Positions 46,559 through 57,695 are shown, counted from the first letter of the stretch. The stretch is 64,000 nucleotides of DNA from Aureimonas glaciei (GCF_014643375.1 NZ_BMJJ01000013.1:65663-129662), one strand, 5' to 3'. Notes: generated by a model not told the origin, from the letters alone. A program made the numbers and translations.

Positions 46559-49002
46559 TCGTGATCGAACCACTCGGCGGTCTCGTCCGGTCGCGCGGCG
46601 AAATAGCGCTGGCCGAGAAGCTCGGAGAGATCGCCGAAATCCTTGGCGATCCGCTCGAGGAAGGCGGTTGTGACCTCGGCGGCACTGCCGGTGGCCAGCC
46701 TGACCTGCAGACGCGAAATGCGCCGTGACATCTCGTCGAGCGATTCGCCGGCGACCATGCCGGGAAGCGCGTCGATCGCCCCCTTCAAAGCCGTCACCTG
46801 ATAGGCGACCGAACGCGGGTTCAGGGGATCGAGGACGGCGAGGTCGAGCACGGTCTCGCGCGACAGCGCTACGGGGTAGCGGCGGCGGTAGGTGACGCGG
46901 CTGTCGGTGAATTCGAGCAAAGCGTCGAAGGCGCCTTCCGGCGTTTCCTCGGCGGTGATCGCGGCGGTGATCGAGGCCGTCATCAGGCCGCGCTCGATGC
47001 GCCGGCCGCAGGTGAGGAAGCGCCAGCCGACGAACTGGTACATGTTCTCGCGCACGAGGCCGGTGAAGCCCGACAGCCGGGTCAGCACGTCGCTGGTCAG
47101 GGCGATGATGTCGGCATCCTCGTGATGCGCCTCGCGGCTTTCCAGCATGGCGACGATCTCGCTCAGCGTCCGCCAGCCGTCGGGCGAGAAGCGGTCGCGG
47201 ATGCGCGAGGCGATGTCGAAGGCCGAGCGCACGAGCTGCAGCAGCCCGGCCGCGGGATGGGCGGCGCCAACCTCGATGCCGAGCCCGCGCAAGAGCCTCG
47301 CGACGCGCTGCTCCAGAACGTCCTGGCGCGCCCCCTCACTCTGGCGGGCGGCATAGAGGCGCAGAAGGCGCGTCGCCACTTCCGCCCGCTCGGTATACCG
47401 GCCGAGCCAGAAGAGATTGTCGGCGGCGCGAGCGGGAAGGCCGGCCGGCAGGCGCCGCAGGAATTGCGAGGGGCGTGGGCCGATCAGCGTGATCGGCGCG
47501 ACCTCATGTTCGGACGCCACCCAGACATCGGCCGAGCGGCCCCCGGCCTGCATCGAGACGGCCTTGGCGTCGACGGCGTCCGAGATCCGGGCAAAGCCCC
47601 CGGGCATGACGTGCCAGCCCGTCTCGTCGCGGGCGAGGAAGACGCGCACCGTCACCGGCCGCGCCTCCAGCCGGTCGTCGATGAAGACGGGCGCGGTGGA
47701 CAGGGTGACGAGTTCCTGCCCGACCAGGCCGCCGCCACCGGCCTCGAGCTCCGCCAGAAAGCGCTCGGGCGCGTCGCGGCTGAGGCCGAGATCCAGCGGC
47801 CGCGGGGAGACCGCCGAGCCCGATGCCGCCGGGAAGGCCGAGGCGAGCGACAGGCGGTCGCGGTTGGCGGTGACGTAACCGCGCTCCGATGCCTGCCCGC
47901 ACCACCAGGTGGCGATGGTCGGCAGCAATAGCTCCTCGCCGATCAGCGCCCGCGCCAGGGCCGGCTGGAAGGCCAGCAGCGCGCGCGTCTCGAGGATGCC
48001 CGAGCCCAGCGCATTGACCATGTTGATCCGCCCGGCGCGGATCGCCCGCACCAGGCCCGGCGTGCCGATGCGCGAGCGCTGGAAGAGTTCGAGCGGATCG
48101 GCGAAGTCCGCATCCATGCGCCGCCACAGAACCGACAGCGGCTGCACGCCGTCGACCGTGCGGACATTCACGGTGTTGCCGTGGACGACGAGATCGCCGC
48201 CCTCGAGCAGCAGGAAGCCGAGATAGCGGGCGAGATAGGCGTGCTCGAAATAGGTCTCGTTGGCCGGCCCGGGCGTCAGCACGCCGATCCGGTCGCCGGC
48301 GTTGCCGTTCAGCGCAAACAGCGACTCGCGGAAGCGCTGGAAGAAGCCGGCGAGTCGCTGGACCTTCAGCTCGGCGTTCAGCTCGGGAAAGGCGCGGGCG
48401 GTGGCCACGCGGTTCTCCAGCGCGAAACCCGCGCCCGACGGCGCCTGCGTCCGGTCGCCGAGCACCCACCAGCGCCCCTGCGGCCCGCGTCCGAGGTCGA
48501 TGGCGATGAAGCGGATCAGCGGCTCGCCCGAAAGGCCCTGATCGGCCAGGGGCCGCAGGAACTCCGGGTTCTGCCCGAGGATCGCGCCGGGCAGGGTGCC
48601 GTCAGAGACGACCCGGCGGGCGCCGTAGAGATCGCCGACGAGCTTTTCGAGGAAGCCGGCGCGCTGGACGAGGCCCCGTTCGAGCTCGGCCCATTCGCCG
48701 GCTGCCATGATGACGGGCGGAAAGGTCAGCGGCCAGCCGCGCTGCTCGCCGGCCCGGTCGGTGCCGCCATAGACCTGGTAGAAAACACCGGCCTCGCGCA
48801 GATATTGCTGGGCGCTGCCGAAGCGGCCGGCGCGATCAGCCGGATCCATCGCGGCCAGCGCGTCGACGAGCGGCCGGTAGTGCGGCCGCACGCTGCCGTC
48901 CGGCGCCAGCATCTCGTCATGGCTGCCGGCCTCGGGGCGATAGGCGGAGAGGAAAGCCGCCAGGTCTGGCGGCTTTCGTGTCAGGTCCGATGGGAGGGTC
49001 AT
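46555..49002 (-). CDS. Circularly permuted ATP-grasp / alpha-E fusion protein
   Basis: 815 residues from the ATG at 49002. Residues about 1-480 form the circularly permuted ATP-grasp domain (DEMLAPDGSVRPHYRPLVDAL, GPANETYFEHAYLARYLGFLLLEG, LWRRMDADFADPLEL, NMVNALGSGILETRALLAF). From about 500 the alpha-helical alpha-E domain follows (ADNLFWLGRYTERAEVATRLLR, VRENMYQFVGWRFLTCGRRIERG). In many bacteria these are two separate genes; here they are one chain. The ATP-grasp part predicts ATP-driven amide-bond formation, perhaps a peptide tag or small-molecule amide. It sits 19 bases after the DUF2126 gene and overlaps the transglutaminase gene downstream. Confidence 0.92.
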   Translation of the reverse strand: MTLPSDLTRKPPDLAAFLSAYRPEAGSHDEMLAPDGSVRPHYRPLVDALAAMDPADRAGRFGSAQQYLREAGVFYQVYGGTDRAGEQRGWPLTFPPVIMAAGEWAELERGLVQRAGFLEKLVGDLYGARRVVSDGTLPGAILGQNPEFLRPLADQGLSGEPLIRFIAIDLGRGPQGRWWVLGDRTQAPSGAGFALENRVATARAFPELNAELKVQRLAGFFQRFRESLFALNGNAGDRIGVLTPGPANETYFEHAYLARYLGFLLLEGGDLVVHGNTVNVRTVDGVQPLSVLWRRMDADFADPLELFQRSRIGTPGLVRAIRAGRINMVNALGSGILETRALLAFQPALARALIGEELLLPTIATWWCGQASERGYVTANRDRLSLASAFPAASGSAVSPRPLDLGLSRDAPERFLAELEAGGGGLVGQELVTLSTAPVFIDDRLEARPVTVRVFLARDETGWHVMPGGFARISDAVDAKAVSMQAGGRSADVWVASEHEVAPITLIGPRPSQFLRRLPAGLPARAADNLFWLGRYTERAEVATRLLRLYAARQSEGARQDVLEQRVARLLRGLGIEVGAAHPAAGLLQLVRSAFDIASRIRDRFSPDGWRTLSEIVAMLESREAHHEDADIIALTSDVLTRLSGFTGLVRENMYQFVGWRFLTCGRRIERGLMTASITAAITAEETPEGAFDALLEFTDSRVTYRRRYPVALSRETVLDLAVLDPLNPRSVAYQVTALKGAIDALPGMVAGESLDEMSRRISRLQVRLATGSAAEVTTAFLERIAKDFGDLSELLGQRYFAARPDETAEWFDHE

Positions 49003-49021
49003 CGCCGTCCGGCCTTCCCGA

Positions 49022-52000
49022 TCAGACGGCAAGGCCGGCCGGCCGGCGAAGGTCGAGCGTCGTCGGGAAGGACGGGTCGGGCAGTTCCCGCACCGGCGCG
49101 TAGTCCCCCGGCGTATGGCCGATCTCCTCGAAGCGCGCGAGCCGGCGCGCCTCTGCCTCGTTGGCGTTGACCGGGAACGTCTCGTAGTTGCGCCCGCCGG
49201 GATGAGCGACATGGTAGACGCAGCCGCCGAGCGAGCGCTGCGACCAGCGGTCGTAGATGTCGAAGGTCAGCGGCGCATGCACCGGGATCGTCGGATGCAG
49301 GCCCGAGGCCGGCTGCCACGCCTTGAAGCGCACGCCCGCCACCGCGTCGCCGGCCTCGCCGACCGGGGTCAACGGAACCGCGCGGCCGTTGCAGGTGACG
49401 ATGTGGCGCGACACGTCGTAGTTCGACAGCTTCACCTGCAGCCGCTCGACCGATGAATCGACGAAGCGCACGGTGCCGCCGATGGCCCCGGTCTCGCCCA
49501 TCACGTGCCAGGGCTCCAGCGCCTGCCGCAGTTCCAACGCGATCCCCTCGCGCTCGATCCGGCCACAGAAGGGGAAGCGGAACTCGGCCTGCGCCTCGAA
49601 CCATTCCGGCCTCAAGTCGAAGCCGGCGCGACGGAGATCGGCGAGAACGCCGAGGAAATCCTGCCACAGGAAGGCCGGCAGCATGAAGCGGTCATGCAGG
49701 TTCGTGCCCCAGCGCGCAAAGCGCCCAGTCTCCGGCTCCTTCCAGAATTTCGCGATCAGCGCCCGCACCAGCAGCTGCTGGGCGAGGCTCATGCGCGCAT
49801 CCGGCGGCATCTCGAAGCCGCGGAACTCGACGAGGCCGAGGCGGCCGGTCGGCCCGTCCGGCGAATACATCTTGTCGATGCAGATCTCGGCGCGGTGGGT
49901 GTTGCCGGTGACGTCGACGAGGAGATTGCGGAACAGCCGGTCGGTCAACCAGGGCAGGGGCGCGGGACCCTCGCCGGGCAGCGGCACCTGCGCCATGGCG
50001 ATCTCGAGTTCGTACAGCGCGTCGTGCCGCGCCTCGTCGACACGCGGCGCCTGGCTGGTCGGCCCGACGAACATGCCGGAGAAGAGATAGGACAGCGCGG
50101 GATGGCGCTGCCAGTAGAGTACCAGCGACTTGAGCAGGTCCGGCCGGCGCAGGAAGGGCGAGTCGCCCGGCGTCGCGCCGCCGACGACGACATGGTTGCC
50201 GCCGCCGGTGCCGGCATGCTTGCCGTCGATCATGAACTTGTCGGTGCCGAGCCGCGACTGCCGCGCCTCCTCGTAGACGGTGCGGGTGATCGCCACGCAT
50301 TCCTTCCACGACGCCGCCGGGTGCACGTTGACCTCGATGACGCCGGGATCGGGCGCGACGCGGATGACGTTGACACGCGGATCGTGCGGCGGCTGGTAGC
50401 CCTCGATCACCAGCGGCATCTGGTGGCGCTCGGCCACCGTCTCGATGGCCGCGAGGAGATCGAGATAGGCCTCCATCGATTCCGTCGGCGGCATGAAGAT
50501 GCAGAGCTTGCCGTCGCGCGGCTCGATCGAGACGGCGGTGCGCACCGCGCCAAAAATCTCCTCGTGCTTCTGCTCGGGCGCCATCCAGGTTTCGGGATTC
50601 TGCGCCTCGATCCGCTGCTGGTCGCGGCCGGGGCCGGTCTCCTCGGCCGCCGCGAGCGGGCCGCGCTCCTCGGTCGGGTCGGCCGGATGGATGTAGGGGA
50701 ACTGCGCCGGCGGCACGTAGGGCAGAGCGCCGAGCGGCAGGCGGTAGCCGACCGGGGAATCGCCCGGCATCAGGAAGAGCTGGCCGCGCCGCGTCGTCCA
50801 GCGTTCCGACATCCAGCGCACGCCGCGCGTCATGCCGCTGGCGCTCGCCCGGGACTGCCAGGCCTGGACGGGCAGCACGTAGCCGGAGGCCTTCGAGAGG
50901 CCACGGTCGAAGACGCGGGCGAGACGCGCGCGCTCCTCGGCATCATCGAGCTTCGGGTCGGTCGGCTCGACATTCTCGGGAAGCTTTGCCTCGCGCGCTA
51001 GCCAGTAGGACGGGTCCTCGAAGGCCGGGGCGGCATTCTGCGGATCGACGCCGAGCTCGATCGCAACTTCCCGCGTCAACGTCTCGGCATCGGCGAGCGT
51101 CACGGGCTTGGCCACCGTCTCGCGGGCAATGAGGTCGGAATTCTTCCAGATCGGCTGGCCGTCCTTGCGCCAGTAGAGCGAGAAGGTCCAGCGCGGCAGG
51201 GTTTCGCCGGGATACCACTTGCCCTGGCCGTAATGCAGGAACCCGCCGGGCGCGAAGCGGTCGCGCAGGCGCCGGATCAGGTCGTCAGCCAGCGCCCGCT
51301 TCTGCGGCCCCACGGCGGCGATGTTCCACTCCTCGGACTGGAAATCGTCGATCGACACGAAGGTCGGCTCGCCGCCCATGGTGAGGCGCACGTCGCCTTC
51401 ATTCAGCGCGGCATCGACCGTCTCGCCGAGCGCGTCGAGCGCCCGCCAGCTCTCGTCGGAGAAGGGCGCGGAGACGCGCGGCCGCTCGGCGATGCGCTCG
51501 ACCGTCATCTCGAAGGCGAAGTCGACCTCGGCATAGTCGGCAGCGCCCGAGATCGGCGCGGCCGAGCGGTAGTGCGGGGTGGCGGCAAGCGGCACGTGGC
51601 TCTCGCCGGTCATCAGGCCCGAGGTCGGATCGAGGCCGATCCAGCCCGCGCCGGGCAGATAGACCTCGGCCCAGGCGTGCAGGTCGGTAAAATCGTGGTC
51701 GGTGCCGGCCGGGCCGTCGAGCGAGACGAGGTCGGGCTTCAGCTGGATCAGGTAGCCCGAGACGAAGCGCGCGGCGAAACCTAAGTGCCGCATGATCTGG
51801 ACGAGCAGCCAGGAGGTGTCGCGGCAGGAGCCCGAGGCGCGCGACAGCGATTCCTCCGGCGTCTGCACGCCCGGCTCCATGCGGATGAGATAGGCTATCT
51901 TCTGCGACAGCAGCCGGTTCAGGCCGACGAGAAAGTCGACGGTGTGGGTCTGGCTGCGGTCGAGATCCCGGAGAAAATCCTGCAGCAGCGGGCCGGCGGC

Positions 52001-52363
52001 TTCCGCGCCGAGATAGGCGGTCAGGTCCGTCTTGAGGTCGGCCTCGTAGGCGAAGGGCCAGGCCTGGGCATATTCTTCGACGAAAAAGTCAAAGGGATTG
52101 TAGACCGTCATGTCGGCGACAAGGTCGACCTCGATCTTGAACTCGGTGGTCTTCTCCGGGAAGACGAAGCGGGCGAGATAGTTGCCGAACGGGTCCTGCT
52201 GCCAGTTGATGAAGTGGTTCTCGGGCGTCACCTTTAGCGAATAGGACGGCACGCGGGTGCGCGAATGCGGCGCGGGACGGAGGCGGATCACCTGTGGCGC
52301 AAGGCCCACTGGGCGATCGTAGCGATAGTGGGTGACGTGATGGAGGGCTGCGAGGATCGACAT
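49022..52363 (-). CDS. Large transglutaminase-like protein with DUF2126
   Basis: 1113 residues. N-terminal transglutaminase beta domain ([20 protein letters not shown]). Core with Cys in [20 protein letters not shown] near residue 177, His in [15 protein letters not shown] and Asp in GLDPTSGLM. From about residue 300 to the end it is DUF2126 ([33 protein letters not shown]-like segment, and [18 protein letters not shown], which resembles glutamine-synthetase-like amidoligase folds). It heads the three-gene operon and may both hydrolyse and form amide bonds. It is divergent from the metallopeptidase gene across a 242-base promoter region. Confidence 0.93.
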   Translation of the reverse strand: MSILAALHHVTHYRYDRPVGLAPQVIRLRPAPHSRTRVPSYSLKVTPENHFINWQQDPFGNYLARFVFPEKTTEFKIEVDLVADMTVYNPFDFFVEEYAQAWPFAYEADLKTDLTAYLGAEAAGPLLQDFLRDLDRSQTHTVDFLVGLNRLLSQKIAYLIRMEPGVQTPEESLSRASGSCRDTSWLLVQIMRHLGFAARFVSGYLIQLKPDLVSLDGPAGTDHDFTDLHAWAEVYLPGAGWIGLDPTSGLMTGESHVPLAATPHYRSAAPISGAADYAEVDFAFEMTVERIAERPRVSAPFSDESWRALDALGETVDAALNEGDVRLTMGGEPTFVSIDDFQSEEWNIAAVGPQKRALADDLIRRLRDRFAPGGFLHYGQGKWYPGETLPRWTFSLYWRKDGQPIWKNSDLIARETVAKPVTLADAETLTREVAIELGVDPQNAAPAFEDPSYWLAREAKLPENVEPTDPKLDDAEERARLARVFDRGLSKASGYVLPVQAWQSRASASGMTRGVRWMSERWTTRRGQLFLMPGDSPVGYRLPLGALPYVPPAQFPYIHPADPTEERGPLAAAEETGPGRDQQRIEAQNPETWMAPEQKHEEIFGAVRTAVSIEPRDGKLCIFMPPTESMEAYLDLLAAIETVAERHQMPLVIEGYQPPHDPRVNVIRVAPDPGVIEVNVHPAASWKECVAITRTVYEEARQSRLGTDKFMIDGKHAGTGGGNHVVVGGATPGDSPFLRRPDLLKSLVLYWQRHPALSYLFSGMFVGPTSQAPRVDEARHDALYELEIAMAQVPLPGEGPAPLPWLTDRLFRNLLVDVTGNTHRAEICIDKMYSPDGPTGRLGLVEFRGFEMPPDARMSLAQQLLVRALIAKFWKEPETGRFARWGTNLHDRFMLPAFLWQDFLGVLADLRRAGFDLRPEWFEAQAEFRFPFCGRIEREGIALELRQALEPWHVMGETGAIGGTVRFVDSSVERLQVKLSNYDVSRHIVTCNGRAVPLTPVGEAGDAVAGVRFKAWQPASGLHPTIPVHAPLTFDIYDRWSQRSLGGCVYHVAHPGGRNYETFPVNANEAEARRLARFEEIGHTPGDYAPVRELPDPSFPTTLDLRRPAGLAV

Positions 52364-52605
52364 CGGCTGCGGTCTGGCCCTTCGTCATGAAAATTTCTTC
52401 GGCCCGACCATAGTCGTTCGTCCGCCCCCCGCAAGCTTTGGATCGTGCCGATCGCTTCGCAGCTGCAAAAATTAGCCGCGCCTGGCAGGGCAGGGAGCGG
52501 AACCGCGGCGGAAGCTGGTCATTCCTTGACCGAGACATCCCACGCCCCGCACGGAGCGCCCAAAGGCGACGGCGGTGGCCCGGGACAGCTCAGAGGAACC
52601 GCGAT

Positions 52606-53709
52606 ATGAAGTTATTCTGCTGCAGCTCGTGCGGCCACGTCGTCTTTTTCGAGAACGTCGTCTGCGAACGCTGCAACCACGCGCTCGGCTTCGAGCCGCA
52701 GTGCCGCCAGATGCTGGCTTTGGAAAGCGCCGACGGAATCTGGCAGGCCGTCGGCCCCCACGGCGGCGGCCGCTGGAAGTATTGCGGCAACTATGTCCAT
52801 GGCGTCTGCAACTGGCTGCTGCCCGGCGACGATGGCGGCTCGCTGTGCACCGCCTGCCGCCACAATCTCGTCATCCCCAACCTCGAGGCCCCCGGCAATG
52901 TCGCGCTGTGGCAGAAGATGGAGCAGGCCAAGCGTCGCCTGTTCTACACGATCCTGCAGCTCGGCCTGCCGCTGGCGACCCGCGCCGAGAATCCGGAAGG
53001 TCTCGGCTTCGAGTTTCGCACGACGGGCGCCGATCGCAGCAAACCGGTGATGACCGGCCATGAAGACGGGCTGATCACCATCGCGCTGGCGGAAGCCGAC
53101 GATGCCGAGCGCGAAAAGCGGCGCCATGCCATGGGCGAGCCCTATCGCACCCTGCTCGGGCATTTCCGGCATGAGGTCGGCCACTGGTATTGGGATCGCC
53201 TCGTACGGGACGGCGGGGTTCTGGCCGAATGCCGGGCCGTGTTCGGCAATGACGCCGAGGATTACGGCCAGGCGCTGCAGCGCCATTACGCCAACGGCCC
53301 CAAACCTTCCTGGCAGGACCATTACGTTTCCGCCTATGCCGGCTCGCACGCCTGGGAGGACTTCGCAGAGACCTGGGCACACTATTTCCACATCGTCGAC
53401 ACGCTGGAGACGGGCGGCGACTGGGGCATCATGCTGAAGCCGGAAGCCGATCGGTCCGGTCTCCTGTCGGTCGATCTCGACTTTCAGATCTTCGACGAGG
53501 CGACGACGATCGAGCACATCGCCCGGGCCTGGACGCCGCTGGCGCTGGCGCTGAACTCGTTCAACCGGTCCCTCGGTCATCAGGACCTCTACCCCTTCGT
53601 GCTCTCGCCCGCGGTGATCGCCAAGCTCGGCTTCATCCACGAGCTCGTCCATGGCCGGGTCGGGGTTCAGCAGGCAGACCTGGGCATGCCGACCAGTAGT
53701 GCGGCCTGA
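52606..53709 (+). CDS. Zinc-ribbon metallopeptidase family protein
   Basis: 367 residues from the ATG at 52606. The N-terminus has two zinc-ribbon-like modules: CSSCGH...CERCNH in the first 25 residues and YCGNY...CNWL...CTACRHN by about residue 90. The catalytic motif FRHEVGHWYWDRL (H189, E190, H193) with a downstream glutamate candidate in WEDFAETWAHYFHIVDT matches the family of putative zinc-binding metallopeptidases (DUF2248-like). Cytoplasmic, no signal. Role unknown. Being divergent from the transglutaminase/ATP-grasp operon, it could process the same protein or peptide. Confidence 0.88.
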   Translation: MKLFCCSSCGHVVFFENVVCERCNHALGFEPQCRQMLALESADGIWQAVGPHGGGRWKYCGNYVHGVCNWLLPGDDGGSLCTACRHNLVIPNLEAPGNVALWQKMEQAKRRLFYTILQLGLPLATRAENPEGLGFEFRTTGADRSKPVMTGHEDGLITIALAEADDAEREKRRHAMGEPYRTLLGHFRHEVGHWYWDRLVRDGGVLAECRAVFGNDAEDYGQALQRHYANGPKPSWQDHYVSAYAGSHAWEDFAETWAHYFHIVDTLETGGDWGIMLKPEADRSGLLSVDLDFQIFDEATTIEHIARAWTPLALALNSFNRSLGHQDLYPFVLSPAVIAKLGFIHELVHGRVGVQQADLGMPTSSAA

Positions 53710-53959
53710 GCCTTGGCGGCAGGGCGGGGGCTATGGTCGCAATGCAGCAATGTGCGGCCACAGGGTGGAAGCCCGGCTGCGCGCCTCCAGTTAACCATCC
53801 GGGACGGGTATCAGGCAGGACGGGCGGCAACGCCCGATCGAGTTCCTGTGCATTACGCCGTCGATCCGAATTGACAGCTGCCGCGCACCCTAAGGTGCGG
53901 GCGAGCCTCGATCGCGGCCATGCGTGGCAGTGGTCCTGAAGCAGGAAGGACGATCCGGC

Positions 53960-55846
53960 ATGCCGGAAACAAGGACGACATTTGATCAGGAGACATCCTG
54001 GGGACCGCGCCTGACGGCAAGCGGTGCCATCTTCCGACTTTGGGCGCCGGCGATCGAGCGGCTGGAGCTCGCCGTCGAGAAAGCGGGCGAGAAGGCGGGG
54101 GACCGCCGCTTTCACGACATGCACCGCGACGAGGGCGGCTGGTGGTCGATCGAGACCGACGCGGTCGCGGTCGGCGACGGCTACGGCTTTCGCGTCAACG
54201 GGGGCACGGTGGTGCCCGATCCGGCGGCGCGGGCGCAGATCGGCGACGTGCATTCGCTGTCGCGCCTGGTCGATCCGCATGCCTATGTCTGGAAGACGGC
54301 GGCGTGGAAGGGGCGGCCCTGGCACGAGACCGTGTTCTACGAGATGCATGTCGGCACCTTCACGCCCGAGGGCACGTTCGACGCGGCGATCGGCAAGCTC
54401 GACTATCTCGTCGAGACCGGCATCACCTGCATCGAACTGATGCCGGTTGCGCAGTTCGGCGGCCAGCGCGGCTGGGGCTATGACGGCGTGCTGCTCTATG
54501 CGCCGCATGAAGTCTATGGTGGGGAAGAGGGCCTGAAGCGGCTCGTCGACGCCGCGCACGAGCGCGGGCTGATGGTGTTTCTCGACGTCGTTTACAATCA
54601 TTTCGGACCTGACGGAAACTACATCGGCCTCTATGCGCCCGAGTTCTTCCATCCCGAGATCCACACGGCCTGGGGCGCGGCGATCGCCTACGAGAATGCG
54701 CCCGTGCGCGACTTCATGATCGACAACGCGCTGTTCTGGCTGAACGAATACCGGATCGACGGGTTGAGGCTCGACGCCATCGACTCCATCGAGGACATGA
54801 CCGACGAGCCGCTGGTGCGCGAACTGGCGGCCCGGGTGCGGGAAAAGATCACCGGTCGCCACGTGCACCTGACCAGCGAGGACGCGCGCAACATCGCCTG
54901 GCACATCCAGCGCGACGACAAGGGCCAGCCCTTGCTCGTTAGCGGCGAATGGAACGACGACTTCCACCACTGCGCCCATGTGCTCGCGACGCATGAGGAG
55001 GAGGGCTACTACTCCGACTATGTCCGCAACAGCGTGAAGCAGATGGCGCGGTCGCTGGCGGAGGGTTTTGTCTATCAGGGTGAGCATTCCCGCCACCGCG
55101 ACAAGGAAGTCGGCGAGCGGTCCGACGGGCTGCCGCCAACGGCCTTCGTGAACTTCATCCAGAATCACGACCAGATCGGCAACCGCGCCTTCGGCGACCG
55201 GCTGACGGACCTCGCCTCGCGCCGGGTGATCGAATGTCTGCAGGCGATCCTGCTCCTCTCGCCGCAGATCCCGCTGATCTTCATGGGCGAGGAGTTCGGC
55301 GACACCAACCCGTTCTGCTTCTTCACCGATTTCGACGGCGATCTCGGCGACCTCGTGCGGGAGGGCCGGCGGGCCGAGTTCAAGAAGTTCGCCGCCTTCC
55401 ACGATGCGGAGAGCCGAAAGCTCATTCCCGATCCCAATTCCGAGGCGACCTTCCGCCATTCCGCGATCGACTGGTCGATGGTCGACAAGCCGACGAACCG
55501 GCGGCGGCTGTACATGGTGCGCAAGCTGCTGCAGCTGCGCCGCGACAAGATCATGCCGCTCCTCGAGGACATTCCGCCCCATTCCGGCAGCTATGCCGTC
55601 TCAGACGGCTGCGCCTTCGTGGTTTCCTGGGTGCTGAAGAGCGGACAGATCCTCCGCCTGTTCGCCAATCTCGACGACGAGCCGTGGACGCTCCCCGACA
55701 CGCTGTCGGACCGCGAGAGCGGCGAGCTGCTCTTCGCCCATCCGCGCCATGCCGAGGAGGACATCCACACGGGCAGCCTGTCGGGCCCCTCGGTGGTCTT
55801 CCGCTTGACCAAAATGCTCCAGATCAGGAACGCCCCCGATGCATGA
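53960..55846 (+). CDS. treZ: Malto-oligosyltrehalose trehalohydrolase
   Basis: 628 residues from the ATG at 53960, with a GGAAGGA ribosome site. Starts with an isoamylase-type N domain (GAIFRLWAPAIERLELAVE). The GH13 core has YEMHVGTFTPEGTFDAAI, nucleophile in [16 protein letters not shown] near 269, a glutamate in LTSEDARNI, and FIQNHDQIGNRAFGDRL. FLDVVYNHFGPDGNY is typical of TreZ. It releases trehalose from the maltooligosyltrehalose made by TreY. Overlaps malQ by eight bases. The 250-base gap before it shows no gene. Confidence 0.96.
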   Translation: MPETRTTFDQETSWGPRLTASGAIFRLWAPAIERLELAVEKAGEKAGDRRFHDMHRDEGGWWSIETDAVAVGDGYGFRVNGGTVVPDPAARAQIGDVHSLSRLVDPHAYVWKTAAWKGRPWHETVFYEMHVGTFTPEGTFDAAIGKLDYLVETGITCIELMPVAQFGGQRGWGYDGVLLYAPHEVYGGEEGLKRLVDAAHERGLMVFLDVVYNHFGPDGNYIGLYAPEFFHPEIHTAWGAAIAYENAPVRDFMIDNALFWLNEYRIDGLRLDAIDSIEDMTDEPLVRELAARVREKITGRHVHLTSEDARNIAWHIQRDDKGQPLLVSGEWNDDFHHCAHVLATHEEEGYYSDYVRNSVKQMARSLAEGFVYQGEHSRHRDKEVGERSDGLPPTAFVNFIQNHDQIGNRAFGDRLTDLASRRVIECLQAILLLSPQIPLIFMGEEFGDTNPFCFFTDFDGDLGDLVREGRRAEFKKFAAFHDAESRKLIPDPNSEATFRHSAIDWSMVDKPTNRRRLYMVRKLLQLRRDKIMPLLEDIPPHSGSYAVSDGCAFVVSWVLKSGQILRLFANLDDEPWTLPDTLSDRESGELLFAHPRHAEEDIHTGSLSGPSVVFRLTKMLQIRNAPDA

Positions 55847-57695
55847 AGGCCTGGACACACTTGCTGAGAGCCACGGCATCCAGCTCGGCTACATCTCCGA
55901 GATGGGCGAACGTCAGACCATTTCGGACGAGGCCAAGATCTCGCTGCTGAAGGCGCTGGGCGTCGATCCGGAAACGGGTGCGCCGGGCAGCTACGACGAG
56001 GCGGCCGACCAGCCGCAGCTGAAATGCGCGCTGCCGGAAGAGATCCGGAACGGCCGCGTCTGGGGCGTCGCCTGTCAACTCTACGGGCTGCGCTCGCGCC
56101 GCAATCTCGGCATGGGCGATTTCGAGGATCTCGCCAATTTCGCCCAGATCGCCGGCGAGGCGGGCGCCGCTTTCGTCGGCGTCAACCCGCTGCACGCGCT
56201 GTTCATGGCCGATACCGGGCGCTTTAGCCCCTATTCGCCGTCGACGCGGCGCTTCCTCAACCCGCTCTACATCGCCATCGACCGGCTCCCCGGTGGGGCG
56301 GCGGCCACCGAGCGGCTGTTTGCCGAGAGCCCAGAAGCCTTCGACGGGCTGCAGGGCGATCTCGTCGACTATCCCGCCGTCGGCCGGCTGAAGAACTGCC
56401 TGCTGCGCGACATCTTCGCCGCGCGGCGGGAGGAGATCGGCGCCGATCCCGCTTTCGAGACCTACTGCGCCGGGGGCGGCGAGACGCTGCGCGATTTCGC
56501 CCTTTTCGAGGCGATCTCGGCACGCATGGTCGCGGCCGGACGTCATGCCGGCTGGCATTCCTGGCCGTCCGAATACCAGACCCGCCAGGACCCGGCGGTA
56601 AAGGCGTTCGAGGCGGAGGCGCCGGACGATGTGCTCTTCCATCTCTGGCTGCAGTACGAGGCCGAAGAGCAACTGGCCGAGGCGCAGAAGCGTGCCCGGG
56701 CGGCCGGCATGCGCATCGGCCTGTATCTCGATCTGGCCGTGGGCGTCGCGCCCGACGGCGCCGAGACCTGGGCCGATCCGGCGCTGACGGTCGGCGCGGC
56801 GCGCGTCGGCTCGCCGCCGGACATGTTCAATTCGGCCGGCCAGGACTGGGGCCTTGCGCCGCTGTCGCCGCTGGCGCTGGCCGAACGAGACTTCCGCCCG
56901 CTCGGCGACGCCTTCGATGCCCTGACGCGGCACGCCGGCGCCGTGCGCATCGACCATGCCATGGGCCTCGCCCGGCTCTGGTGGATCGCCGAAGGCGAGA
57001 AGTCGGCCGGCGGCGGCTATGTCCGCTATCCCCTGGGCCGGATGATCGACACCATCGCCGAAGCGTCGCAACGCAACGACTGCCTCGTTATCGGCGAGGA
57101 TCTCGGCACTGTGCCGCCGGGCTTCCGCACCACGATGACGCAGGCGCAGGTCCTGTCCTACCGCGTACTCTACTTCGAGCGGCGCGACGTCGAGTTCCTG
57201 CCGACCGCCAGCTATCCCGAATTGTCGCTGGCCTGCGTGTCGACGCACGACCTGCCGACGCTGAAGGGGTGGTGGCTCTCGTCCGACATCGAGCTGCGGC
57301 TGGAAACGGGAACGCAGAGCGAGGAGCGGACGAAGGAGATGCGCGAGGAGCGTCGGCGTGACCGTCGCATGCTGATCGTCGCGCTGGAGGAGGCCGGCAT
57401 CCTGCCGGAGCGCTATCACCGCGTCGCCAGCGGCGAGGAGGGCTTGCCGCTGGAGCTGACGCAGGACCTCGTCGATGCCGTTCACCGCTTCATCGCCCGC
57501 GCGCCGAGCCTCCTCGTCACCGTCCAGGTCGAGGACATGATCGGCGCGACCCTGCAGCCCAACCTGCCCGGCACCACGGACCAATATCCCAACTGGCGCA
57601 TCCGCCTCGAAGTCGAGCTCGAGGACATGGCCGAGCATGCCGGCTTCCAGTCGATGGCCGAGACGATGCGCAACGAGAGACCGGAGCTTCCATGA
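55839..57695 (+). CDS. malQ: 4-alpha-glucanotransferase
   Basis: 618 residues of GH77. WGVACQLYGLRSRRNLGMGDFEDL near residue 68, FVGVNPLHALF, RFSPYSPSTRRFLNP, GLYLDLAVGVAPDGAETW, nucleophile in VRIDHAMGLARLWW, acid/base in VIGEDLGTVPPGFR and third acid in STHDLPTLKGWW are present. It shuffles alpha-1,4-glucan chains, reusing short maltodextrins left by TreY/TreZ. The start overlaps treZ by eight bases and the stop overlaps treY by four: one tightly coupled treZ-malQ-treY operon. Confidence 0.96.
   Translation: MHEGLDTLAESHGIQLGYISEMGERQTISDEAKISLLKALGVDPETGAPGSYDEAADQPQLKCALPEEIRNGRVWGVACQLYGLRSRRNLGMGDFEDLANFAQIAGEAGAAFVGVNPLHALFMADTGRFSPYSPSTRRFLNPLYIAIDRLPGGAAATERLFAESPEAFDGLQGDLVDYPAVGRLKNCLLRDIFAARREEIGADPAFETYCAGGGETLRDFALFEAISARMVAAGRHAGWHSWPSEYQTRQDPAVKAFEAEAPDDVLFHLWLQYEAEEQLAEAQKRARAAGMRIGLYLDLAVGVAPDGAETWADPALTVGAARVGSPPDMFNSAGQDWGLAPLSPLALAERDFRPLGDAFDALTRHAGAVRIDHAMGLARLWWIAEGEKSAGGGYVRYPLGRMIDTIAEASQRNDCLVIGEDLGTVPPGFRTTMTQAQVLSYRVLYFERRDVEFLPTASYPELSLACVSTHDLPTLKGWWLSSDIELRLETGTQSEERTKEMREERRRDRRMLIVALEEAGILPERYHRVASGEEGLPLELTQDLVDAVHRFIARAPSLLVTVQVEDMIGATLQPNLPGTTDQYPNWRIRLEVELEDMAEHAGFQSMAETMRNERPELP

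Noticed and set aside
53633-55582. A 649-codon minus-strand frame opposite treZ
   Set aside because: Antisense shadow of treZ; no recognisable motif.
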